The notes under the pieces: model-generated
The model's input: the letters and a program-made list of their open reading frames with translations, nothing else
Told to the model about the DNA's origin: nothing
Database searches by the model: none
Translations under genes and position numbers: made by a program
Shown: in pieces, positions 57,217-64,000 of the stretch
Layout: every line of letters begins with the position of its first letter
How positions within the stretch are numbered: position 1 is the first letter of the stretch
Assembly (NCBI GenBank): GCA_910584935.1
Contig: CAJUDU010000001.1
Span: forward strand, 62,001 to 126,000
Direction: 5' to 3'
From: an uncultured Butyricicoccus sp.
GTDB lineage: Bacteria > Bacillota > Clostridia > Oscillospirales > Butyricicoccaceae
Length of the DNA: 64,000 bases

Positions 57217-57235
57217 CTTTTGTAACCTTTCCTTC
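57213..57235. other. Right recombination junction of the asnB-splitting element
   Basis: Plus strand: TTTTCTTTTG (57213-57222), 11 bp (TAACCTTTCCT), then TC (57234-57235). asnB homology begins at once to the right. Confidence 0.75.
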
Positions 57236-58627
57236 AAGCAGGGTTGCCATAAACCAGCGCAGATTTAACAGGAACATTTCCCGCATACGGCTGTCTTTCC
57301 GATTTTCTCCGGGCAGTTTTTCGGCTGCCGCACAGGTGTCCAAATAATGCTGGCGGACAAATTCCTGTCCCTGGGATATCACACCATCTTGTAATAACGA
57401 TAGCCGGAAATCAACCGACCGTGACCACGGGAAGGTATCTTCAAATAAAATTTCCTCCCGGTGGTACCAAGGGTATCCGCCAAATAATTCATCCGCGCAT
57501 TCCCCCGACTGGCATACCGTAAACCCTTTTTTGACTGCCGCGCAAAACAGCAATAAAGAGGAATCCACATCCGCCATGCCAGGCAAATCCCGCCCATCCA
57601 CAGCAGGCAGCAATGCCGCGCATAATGCCGCGTTTTCTAAAATCACTTCATGATGTTCACTGCCAATGGCATCCACCATCATTTGGATATACTCTGCGTC
57701 ACTATTCGGCTGAAATATATTTTTTGTAAAATATTTTTCATTGTCCCGGTAGTCCACTGACCAGGTATGTAACTGCCGGTTTTGCTGTTTATATGCCCGC
57801 GCCGCAAGCATGGATAAAATAGAGGAATCCAGCCCGCCAGATAAAAAGGTACAAAGCGGCACATCACTGACAAGCTGCCGGGAGGCAGCGTCTTCAATCA
57901 GCATTTTGGTATGTGTCAGCGTTTCTTCTGGATTATGCGGATGCTCTGCCGCATGAAGCGTCCAGTAAGGGTGCGGATGGAAGCCTTCCGGTGTCAGCAC
58001 CGCATAATGTCCCGGCAATAACTCTGTAATCCCTTCAAAAACACCAAAACCCGGCGGGCGTGCCGGCCCCAATAATAACACTGACCGCAGACCATCTGCG
58101 CCAATGCGCGGCTGCACTGCCGGATGGCACAACACCGCTTTGATTTCAGAACCAAATACCAAGCCATCTTTTTGGCGGCTGTAAAATAACGGCTTTACGC
58201 CCAGCCGGTCACGGCAAAGGATTAGTTTCCGGTTTGTTTTGTCCCATAACGCAAATGCGTAAATGCCATTGAGCCGTGCAAATGCGTCTATGCCCCATTC
58301 CAAATAAGCATGGAGCAAGACTTCTGTATCCGAATGTCCACGGAAGATATGCCCCTTTGCCAGCAGCATCACCCGTAAATCCTCAGTATTATATAACTCA
58401 CCGTTATAAATAAGAATAATATTCCCATCTGGCGATTCCATGGGCTGTTTGCCGCCTTCCGGGTCAACCACAATCAGCCGCCGGTGTACCAGCAGCGCCA
58501 AATCATCAACATATTGCCCGCCGGCATCAGGCCCACGCGGCGTCAGTGCCCGCGCCATGCGTTTGCCGGTATCGGCAAATGCCTGCGCGCCGCCAGTATA
58601 ATCAATTAACCCAGCAATTCCACACAT
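57236..58627 (-). pseudogene. asnB: Asparagine synthetase, N-terminal part (5' part of split asnB)
   Basis: The first 464 residues of glutamine-hydrolysing asparagine synthetase. The glutaminase domain starts MCGIAGLIDYTGG with nucleophile Cys2; the synthetase domain has the ATP-binding CTFLSGGLDSSILSMLAARA and SGECADELFGGYPWY. Homology stops at LRWFMATLL, after which the frame runs 43 codons through terminator DNA to 57104. The rest of the gene is at 26491-26925. The truncated product lacks the C-terminal helices of the synthetase domain and is probably inactive unless the segment is excised. Start 58627 has AAGGAG nine bases upstream. Confidence 0.92.
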
Positions 58628-58735
58628 TGCCATCAACTCCTTTTATAAATGCCAATATGCCATCAGTATATGCCCGCTTTTTACAAAAAAGAAGTAAAGT
58701 ATCTGTGAATATCTCGCAAACGCAATATAATGTGC

Positions 58736-58764
58736 TTGTGGGTTATGGGAATGTAGGGTATAAT
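58736..58764 (+). promoter_or_regulatory. Probable promoter of the SARP-type gene
   Basis: TTGTGG, 17 bp, TATAAT (58759-58764). No copy of the ATGTAACC-type repeats is here, so the regulator gene itself seems constitutive or otherwise controlled. Confidence 0.6.
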
Positions 58765-58893
58765 AGGTTTATAACAGGTTTCCAGCATTTTGACGCAGAA
58801 AAATAATCGCTTTGAGATAATGGCGAAAAGGGCATATTGCCGGTGAATAAGGGTAATATCTCATCGGCTATCAGCCTATTGAGGGGTCTGATT

Positions 58894-60141
58894 ATGGAAA
58901 ATATAGTACATACCCCTGAGATCTGGGTAAAGACCTTTGGGGATTTTGGGATATTCTATCAGGGCAAGAAAATCAGCGCCCCGTTAGAGCGTTCCAAGAA
59001 ACTAATGGATATGGCAGAATATTTGGTGACGAACCAAAACCGTGCCGTGCCAAAAGATGAACTTTATGAGCTGCTTTGGCCCAATGAGGAAAGCAGCAAC
59101 CCACGCAACGCATTAAAAACACTAATTCACCGTTTCCGGATGCTGCTGGTGCAGGGGGGCGCACCAGATGGATTGGAATTTATTTTGGTGCGCCATGGCA
59201 CGTGCCAATGGAATCCAGGGTTAGACTTTGGCGTGGATGCGTTTATATTTGATGCATTACAAAATGAAGCCGCTGCGGAAACCGATTTGCAGCGGCAAAA
59301 AGAACTCTTAAAACAGGCGGCAGCCCTTTATCAAGGGCGGTTCCTGAATGAATCTGAAATTTGGATGGTTGCGCCATCTACATATTATCATAGCTGTTTT
59401 TTGCGTGCAGTCTATCAGCTATGTGATTTGCTGCGCAGTCATGGCACACCAGAAGAAATTATCGAAGTCTGCCGCCCAGCTTTGCTGGTCGATGAACTGG
59501 ATGAAACCATTAATCGGGAACTGATTTTGGCGCTGGTTGCCGCTGACCATGTGCAGGAAGCCAACAGCCATTATAACCATATCACAGAGTTATATTACAA
59601 CCGTCTGGGGGTACAGGTATCCGAGGAACTGCGTGAAGTTTACCGTCATCTTGCTGACAATGAACAGGCTGTCAATTTGGATGTTGATGAAATCTGCAAT
59701 TCTTTGGAGGAAAATGCGTCAACTGATGGGGCATATGTCTGCGAATACAGTATTTTCCGGGATTTGTACCGCATTGAAGCCCGCAGCCTGGAACGCTATG
59801 GCGGACGAATGTTTTTGGCGCTTATCACCATTACTGATGCCCATTTGCAGGTGCCGCCGCTATCCACCTTGGGCAAAACCATGGATTTGTTGCTGGAAGT
59901 CATCAAACACTGTCTGCGCAAAGGGGATATTGTTGCCCGTTACAGTCCCGCGCAGTATATCGCCCTATTGCCAACGGTTACGCTGGAAACCGGTGAACAA
60001 GTGCTGCAGCGTATCCGCCGCGCTTACCGCAAGCAGTATCCCAAATCCCGTGTGGTGCTGAGCTGTAAATTGCGCCCATTGCGCCCGCTGGAACGGGAAG
60101 GGTTTGGTTCGCTTGCGCCGGAAACTGCTCCTGTGCCTTAA
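58894..60141 (+). CDS. SARP/BTAD-type transcriptional regulator
   Basis: A 415-aa regulator. The N-terminal winged helix of OmpR type (about 8-95) includes VKTFGDFGIFYQGKKISAPL, DELYELLWPNEESSNPRNAL and KTLIHRFRMLL. A bacterial transcriptional activation domain (about 100-265) follows: DFGVDAFIFDALQNEAA, REL..ALVAADHVQEANSHY, LYYNRLGVQVSEELREVYRH. The C-terminal 130 residues (RIEARSLERYGGRMFLALIT onward) resemble a degenerate GGDEF fold without the catalytic motif. Start 58894 follows GAGGGG. It lies just upstream of five identical-geometry promoters and probably activates them. Confidence 0.88.
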   Translation: MENIVHTPEIWVKTFGDFGIFYQGKKISAPLERSKKLMDMAEYLVTNQNRAVPKDELYELLWPNEESSNPRNALKTLIHRFRMLLVQGGAPDGLEFILVRHGTCQWNPGLDFGVDAFIFDALQNEAAAETDLQRQKELLKQAAALYQGRFLNESEIWMVAPSTYYHSCFLRAVYQLCDLLRSHGTPEEIIEVCRPALLVDELDETINRELILALVAADHVQEANSHYNHITELYYNRLGVQVSEELREVYRHLADNEQAVNLDVDEICNSLEENASTDGAYVCEYSIFRDLYRIEARSLERYGGRMFLALITITDAHLQVPPLSTLGKTMDLLLEVIKHCLRKGDIVARYSPAQYIALLPTVTLETGEQVLQRIRRAYRKQYPKSRVVLSCKLRPLRPLEREGFGSLAPETAPVP

Positions 60142-60165
60142 ATTTTTGTCACTGAATACCGTCAG

Positions 60166-60199
60166 ATATATCCGATATGTAACCAGGCAGTGCTATAAT
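60166..60199 (+). promoter_or_regulatory. Direct-repeat promoter unit 1 (before the 60320 gene)
   Basis: ATATATCC (60166-60173), ATGTAACC (60177-60184), TATAAT (60194-60199). Repeat starts are 11 bp apart and a 9-bp gap precedes the -10 box. No -35 box; the repeats occupy its place. Confidence 0.85.
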
Positions 60200-60319
60200 A
60201 GTGTTAAACGCAGGCAAAGCGCCTTCAATTCGCTGCAATCAAGCTGCTATAAAATTACCGTAAGGCGTGCCGTAACAGCACACGGAAAATAGAACCATAT
60301 GCCGGAAAGGAGGAAACGT

Positions 60320-60760
60320 ATGCTGCTGCCCGCAATGGGTGAAATCCCCTATGAAGCACGACGGATGTATTTATGTATTGATGAATATCGGAATGGGGAA
60401 ATCACCGGACGATTTTTCAGCGCATTTGAACCCGAAGCATTTACATTCTGTTCTTTGCTCGCCCTTATGCGCTATATTGATAACCTGCTTGACCGCACTA
60501 TGATGACTCAGCGGTATGAAGAACGACGCACACTCATGAAAGTCCCTGTCACTGGTGCGCCCGCCAAACCTCGTGAGGAATGGAAAACATTCCATTGTCC
60601 AACCGCCAAACTTGCAACCTTCTGCTTAAACATTCAATTCCGCCAAAATGCCACCTGGCAGGGGGAAGTAACTTGGCTGGAGCAGAAGCAGTCCAGTTTC
60701 TTTCGCAGCAGTTTGGAACTGTTCCGCATGATTGATGATGTATTATTGTATCACGCATAA
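60320..60760 (+). CDS. Conserved-looking protein of unknown function
   Basis: A 146-aa soluble protein: EARRMYLCIDEYRNGEITGR, FCSLLALMRYIDNLLD, and a C-terminal FRQNATWQGEVTWLEQKQSS followed by FFRSSLELFRMIDDVL. The last block looks like a compact domain found in other clostridial small proteins, but I cannot name it. ATG 60320 has AAGGAGG 7 nt upstream. Expressed from direct-repeat promoter 1 and so probably in the SARP regulon. Confidence 0.7.
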   Translation: MLLPAMGEIPYEARRMYLCIDEYRNGEITGRFFSAFEPEAFTFCSLLALMRYIDNLLDRTMMTQRYEERRTLMKVPVTGAPAKPREEWKTFHCPTAKLATFCLNIQFRQNATWQGEVTWLEQKQSSFFRSSLELFRMIDDVLLYHA

Positions 60761-60826
60761 CAGCGGGATACCATGTCAGAAAATTTTTTTGCAGGCGGAT
60801 ACAAAAACTTCCCCGGGATACCCGAT

Positions 60827-60860
60827 ATGTAACCCAAATGTATCCGCCGCATGATATACT
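60827..60860 (+). promoter_or_regulatory. Direct-repeat promoter unit 2
   Basis: ATGTAACC (60827-60834), ATGTATCC (60838-60845), 9 bp, TATACT (60855-60860), then GGTTACAA. Confidence 0.88.
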
Positions 60861-61023
60861 GGTTACAACAAAAGGGAACAGAAAACCAGAAAGGTTAAAA
60901 TCCCTTGCTCCCCGAAAGCCACAGCTTGTATCCAGTCAGGGAATGCACTTGGATACAACAGCGGCAAGTGGGAATCCACCCCCATCAAAAAACGGATATA
61001 AAAATTTCCCCGGAACGCCGCAG

Positions 61024-61057
61024 ATGTAACCGATATGTACCTACCACATGGTATACT
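61024..61057 (+). promoter_or_regulatory. Direct-repeat promoter unit 3
   Basis: ATGTAACC (61024-61031), ATGTACCT (61035-61042), 9 bp, TATACT (61052-61057), then GGTTACAG. Confidence 0.85.
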
Positions 61058-61142
61058 GGTTACAGTGCAAAGCAAAAACGGAAGCAAACCGGAATGGCAA
61101 AAAAACAAACCGGTGATAAAAAACTTCCCGAAACCGAAAAAA

Positions 61143-61176
61143 ATGTAACCCGGATGTATCCGATATATGATATAAT
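61143..61176 (+). promoter_or_regulatory. Direct-repeat promoter unit 4
   Basis: ATGTAACC (61143-61150), ATGTATCC (61154-61161), 9 bp, TATAAT (61171-61176), then GGATACAA. Confidence 0.88.
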
Positions 61177-61242
61177 GGATACAACAACAGGGAACAGCAG
61201 GCCGAAAAAAGCGGATACACAAAATTCCCTGAAACCCCGCAA

Positions 61243-61276
61243 ATGTAACCGATATGTATCCACTGTATGATATACT
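61243..61276 (+). promoter_or_regulatory. Direct-repeat promoter unit 5
   Basis: ATGTAACC (61243-61250), ATGTATCC (61254-61261), 9 bp, TATACT (61271-61276), then GGTTACAA. It is the nearest to the serine-rich gene, leaving a leader of about 70 nt. Confidence 0.88.
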
Positions 61277-61351
61277 GGTTACAACGAAAACAAGTAACAC
61301 ACACAGTTGAGAATAAACCAAAATGACGATGACTTGAGAGGAGATACTACC

Positions 61352-62431
61352 ATGAAAAGAAAAGCTGCTTTATTCCTTGCTTTGGCAATGATGTTTACAA
61401 TCAACGCTTACGCTTCCGAAGGCGAATCATCTGGCGGCGCTTCTGAAAGCTCCAGCGTTTCCACTACCACAAGTTCCGCACCGGCTGCATCTTCCAGCAG
61501 CTCCAGCGAATCCAGTTCTTCCAGTGAAAGCTCCAGCTCCTCCAGCGAGTCCAGTTCTTCCAGCGAAGGTTCTGGTTCTTCTTCCAGCAGCTCCAGTGAA
61601 TCCGCTTCTGGCAGCGCAGGTTCTGATTCTGGTTCCAGCGAATCCACAGGTTCTTCCAGCGAAAGCGGCAGCGCATCTGAAAGCACTTCTTCCAGCGACA
61701 GCGCTTCCAGCGAAGGTTCTTCCGAAAGCAGCAGCGATGCAGCTTCCAGCGAAAGCTCTTCCGAAAGCAGCAGCACAGACGCTTCCGCATCTGAAAGCGG
61801 CGCTTCTGATGCAGTCGTAGACAGCACCCCAGCTGCACCATCTGAAGACAAGGGTTCTGACGATGCCAGCACAGACGAAACCGCAGATCATACCGACGCT
61901 TCCGGCGCAGATGAAGGCGACAAGGCTGACGACGCTGCACCAAGCGAAGAAGACAACACCGCAGACGACGCACAGGATGCGGCTGATACAGAAGACGCTG
62001 ACCAGGCGGATGATGCACAGCAGGACGAAACCGGCGAACAGGCTGGCGACGATGCTGGTGAGGTTGAAGAAGACGCAGCACCCGCAGAAGGCGGCGCAGC
62101 AGCAGGCGCGGTTGTTGAAGAACAGCCAGTAGAAGAAGTAATTATCGAAGAAGAAGAAATCCCGTTGGCAACTTTGGAAGAAGTTGAAGAAGCAGCGGAA
62201 GTAGACGTCAATATTGTCGGCCGTGTATATGATGGCAGCAACGTTGTTTATGAAGCTTCTTACAGCACTTCGATTGCAGTAGGCGAAAGCGTAGACCTCA
62301 GCCGTTTCATCTGGACAGATGTTGAAGGCATTGAACTCACCAGCGGTGCAGACGTTGTCACAGTTGATGAGAACAGCAATGAATTTGAACTCAGCTACAA
62401 GCTGCTTGACGGCTGGATGGTTGTTGAATAA
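61352..62431 (+). CDS. Secreted serine-rich acidic protein
   Basis: A 359-aa protein. Signal peptide 1-22 (MKRKAALFLALAMMFTINAY, cut at ASEG). Residues about 25-170 are a low-complexity run of SES, SSS and ASS units; about 175-290 are acidic (DDA, ADE, EDN); about 295-359 form a compact domain with VNIVGRVYDGSNVVYEASYS and ending LLDGWMVVE. No sorting motif, transmembrane tail or lipobox. GAGAGGAGA precedes the start. It may be a glycosylated surface or matrix protein, which is inference. Five-fold promoter control upstream suggests high or graded expression. Confidence 0.8.
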   Translation: MKRKAALFLALAMMFTINAYASEGESSGGASESSSVSTTTSSAPAASSSSSSESSSSSESSSSSSESSSSSEGSGSSSSSSSESASGSAGSDSGSSESTGSSSESGSASESTSSSDSASSEGSSESSSDAASSESSSESSSTDASASESGASDAVVDSTPAAPSEDKGSDDASTDETADHTDASGADEGDKADDAAPSEEDNTADDAQDAADTEDADQADDAQQDETGEQAGDDAGEVEEDAAPAEGGAAAGAVVEEQPVEEVIIEEEEIPLATLEEVEEAAEVDVNIVGRVYDGSNVVYEASYSTSIAVGESVDLSRFIWTDVEGIELTSGADVVTVDENSNEFELSYKLLDGWMVVE

Positions 62432-62472
62432 TTTAGAGGATCAAGGCAAAATCCAAAATAGAGATAAAAGGG

Positions 62473-62508
62473 AAACCGGTCAGCGGGGAAAAAGCTGACC
62501 GGTTTTTC
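62473..62508 (+). terminator. Terminator of the serine-rich gene
   Basis: Perfect stem AAACCGGTCAGC / GCTGACCGGTTT, then TTCTTT. Confidence 0.93.
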
Positions 62509-62532
62509 TTTATGCCTGGCATAAGCAGGGAA

Positions 62533-63915
62533 TCAAGCTTGATAAAATGCCTGTATGCCAAGATAAGCGCTGTATAAGTCAATTTTAGAAATCACTTCAA
62601 ATGGCGCGTGCATGGAAAGCACTGGGACGCCTGCATCCACAGTATCAATGTTTCGGTTTGCCAGGTACATCGCAACGGTGCCGCCGCCGCCCTGGTCAAC
62701 GCGTCCAAGCTGGGCGGTTTGCCAGGCAACATTTGCCCCATCTAAAATCAGCCGTACCCGTGCCATCACTTCGGCAGAAGCGTCACTGGTACCGGATTTG
62801 CCCCGTGAACCGCTGTATTTCATAATGGCAAAGCCACAGCCCATCCGAGCATCATTGCGGGATTCAGATACATCGGCATAATTCGGGTCATAGGCATTGC
62901 ATACGTCGGTGGAAAGACAGATGGAATTTTCATAGCAGATTTCCGGATAAACATCTTGTGTACGGCACAAATCTGCCATAAACGTATCAAAGAACCGGCT
63001 TTGCATACCGGTGACGCCTTCAGAACCGATTTCTTCTTTATCCACCAGCAGGCAGACAGCGGTATTTTCCGGCACATCCTGCAAAGCGAATAACGCGGTT
63101 GCGGCAGGGTAAGAACAAACACGGTCATCATGCCCATAAGCGCCGACCATGGTGCGGTCAAACCCGATATCGCACGCATCAAACGCAGGGACACAGGATA
63201 ATTCAGCGGATAGGAAATCAGCTTCTGTCATACCATATTTATGATTCAGATATTCCATTACCGCAAGTTTGACTTTATCTTTACAACCTTTTTCGCTGTC
63301 AGATGGTTTGGTGCCGATGAGGATATTCATATTTTCCGCTTTAATGCCATCCGCCATTTTCTCCTGCATCTGCTTGCTTGCCAAATGCGGCAGCAAATCG
63401 GTGATGACAAATTTCGGATCATCAGGCGCGGCGCCGATGGAAATACGCAGTTTCACCATTTTCCCATCCCGGCAGACGCAGACGGTACCACGCAGCTCCA
63501 GCGGGATTGTCGTCCATTGGTATTTTTTGATGCCGCCATAATAATGGGTTTTGAAATATGCCATATTTTCCTGTTCATAAAGCGGCACCGTGCGGATATC
63601 AATCCGTGGGGCATCCAAATGCGCAGCCGTCAGGCGGATGCCTTCGGCAAGGCTTTTTTGCCCAATAACAGCCAGTGCAATGCCTTTTTCACGGTTGACA
63701 CGGTAAATCCGGTCGCCGGGCTGCAATGCCATGCCGCGCTGATAGGGGAAAAATCCTGCGTTGCGCGCCAGATTGACCATAGCGGTCACCGCTTCGCGTT
63801 CGGTTTTGCCGATGTCCAAAAAGGCTTTATACCCTTCGGCATAGTCGGATGCCTGGTCAAAATCCACCCGGTCAAAGGCAGGTTTTTTGCTGTAAAAGAG
63901 TTCTTCAGAAGTCAT
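62533..63915 (-). CDS. M18 family aminopeptidase
   Basis: A 460-aa metallo-aminopeptidase: TAAHLDAPRIDIR (first zinc ligand His-x-Asp), LLVDKEEIGSEGVTGMQS with the catalytic Glu-Glu pair, STDVCNAYDPNY, and C-terminal SMHAPFEVISKIDLYSAYLG with the last histidine ligand. Related to aspartyl/lysyl aminopeptidases of the M18 type. Start ATG overlaps the stop of the upstream gene (ATGA), with AAAAAGGAG before it. Confidence 0.94.
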   Translation of the reverse strand: MTSEELFYSKKPAFDRVDFDQASDYAEGYKAFLDIGKTEREAVTAMVNLARNAGFFPYQRGMALQPGDRIYRVNREKGIALAVIGQKSLAEGIRLTAAHLDAPRIDIRTVPLYEQENMAYFKTHYYGGIKKYQWTTIPLELRGTVCVCRDGKMVKLRISIGAAPDDPKFVITDLLPHLASKQMQEKMADGIKAENMNILIGTKPSDSEKGCKDKVKLAVMEYLNHKYGMTEADFLSAELSCVPAFDACDIGFDRTMVGAYGHDDRVCSYPAATALFALQDVPENTAVCLLVDKEEIGSEGVTGMQSRFFDTFMADLCRTQDVYPEICYENSICLSTDVCNAYDPNYADVSESRNDARMGCGFAIMKYSGSRGKSGTSDASAEVMARVRLILDGANVAWQTAQLGRVDQGGGGTVAMYLANRNIDTVDAGVPVLSMHAPFEVISKIDLYSAYLGIQAFYQA

Positions 63916-64000
63916 TGTGGTGATTCTCCTTTTTTGATAATTTGCGCCCAGACGGTTTGCGCCTGTGCTTCTAATGCTGGGATAGACCCGTCATTTTCAA
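63912..64000 (-). CDS. 3' end of an unidentified gene
   Basis: The last 28 codons of a minus-strand frame entering from the right edge: ENDGSIPALEAQAQTVWAQI and IKKGESPQ, ending TGA inside the aminopeptidase ATGA. Too short to identify. The overlap implies an operon with the aminopeptidase. Confidence 0.55.
   Translation of the reverse strand, partial: ENDGSIPALEAQAQTVWAQIIKKGESPQ

Larger units (their letters stand above)
26926..57235. mobile_element. 30.3-kb element inserted in asnB, with a large serine recombinase
   Basis: The segment interrupts asnB without loss of a codon. Both junctions share the dinucleotide TC/GA (26924-26925 and 57234-57235; period 30,310 bp). Inside each, exactly 11 bp away, are inverted 10-mers (CAAAAGAAAA at 26937-26946, TTTTCTTTTG at 57213-57222). 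Large serine recombinases cross over at a central dinucleotide flanked by imperfect inverted repeats, and the TndX/TnpX group uses GA. The element encodes such a protein (37172-38710). No conjugation, phage or plasmid replication gene is seen. Carriage of a Sua5-type gene is unusual for a dispensable element, so a chromosomal rearrangement by the same enzyme class remains possible. Confidence 0.75.

Noticed and set aside
26926..57235. Prophage or conjugative element
   Set aside because: No capsid, terminase, portal, relaxase, coupling protein or type IV secretion gene is visible in the segment.
60790..61300. CRISPR array
   Set aside because: Units are unequal in spacing, diverged, and contain -10 boxes; there are no constant-length spacers and no cas genes.
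60838..61321. Short ORFs of 60-150 codons within the promoter array
   Set aside because: They cross promoter repeats, lack ribosome binding sites and have low-complexity products; the sequence is explained by tandem regulatory units.
61408..62241. Several overlapping minus- and plus-frame ORFs rich in Leu/Glu, Arg or Ala within the serine-rich gene
   Set aside because: They are by-products of the repetitive serine codons; the frame with signal peptide, ribosome binding site and terminator is the real one.

Overview
The window is the replication-origin region of a Firmicute chromosome, most likely a gut-type clostridium of the Oscillospiraceae/Ruminococcaceae kind. The inference rests on gene order: dnaA-dnaN-rlbA-recF-remB-gyrB-gyrA runs leftward, rpmH-rnpA-yidD-yidC-khpB-mnmE-mnmG-rsmG-noc-parA-parB runs rightward, and oriC lies between. 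Six parS-type sites, strong AGGAGG-type ribosome binding sites and sigma-A promoters fit. No rRNA, tRNA or CRISPR was seen.

Layout. 1-9.1 kb: gyrA (3' end outside the window), gyrB, remB, recF, rlbA, dnaN and dnaA on the minus strand. The dnaN-dnaA gap carries DnaA boxes, six tandem TAG trinucleotides (a textbook DnaA-trio) and a Noc-site-like palindrome. 9.3-22.4 kb: a cupin, then the rpmH-to-parB block on the plus strand, a membrane coiled-coil protein and serS. 22.5-26.5 kb: a DUF4261 protein, an oppositely transcribed trio of peptidoglycan-binding/SpoIID-like proteins, and a heme-binding-family protein.

26.9-57.2 kb: a segment of about 30.3 kb that splits an asparagine synthetase gene. 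The last quarter of asnB lies at 26.5-26.9 kb and the first three quarters at 57.2-58.6 kb, on the same strand and in the right order. Joining them at a shared GA dinucleotide restores a gene of about 608 codons. Inside both ends, exactly 11 bp from that dinucleotide, sit 10-bp inverted repeats, the layout expected of a large serine recombinase site, and a large serine recombinase is encoded inside. Cargo: MarR/MATE efflux; an operator-controlled TolC-like/adaptor/RND/TetR efflux operon; a chromate transporter pair; a hexuronate operon (AraC regulator, uxaC, uxuA, SDR-type fructuronate reductase, TRAP transporter); an Rpn-type nuclease; a DUF362 ferredoxin; a Sua5-type synthase; a small GspF/pseudopilin operon; a convergent DnaA-box cluster; a ClpP-like protease; an RHH protein; and a long-chain fructuronate/mannonate dehydrogenase.

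58.7-64 kb: a SARP/BTAD-type regulator, a small protein of unknown function, a secreted serine-rich acidic protein and an M18 aminopeptidase. One promoter before the small protein and four in tandem before the serine-rich protein share one geometry: two 8-bp direct repeats whose starts are 11 bp apart, a 9-bp gap, then the -10 box. That is the architecture SARP/OmpR-type activators bind, and a SARP-type gene lies directly upstream. I regard this probable SARP regulon and the asnB-splitting element as the most notable content.
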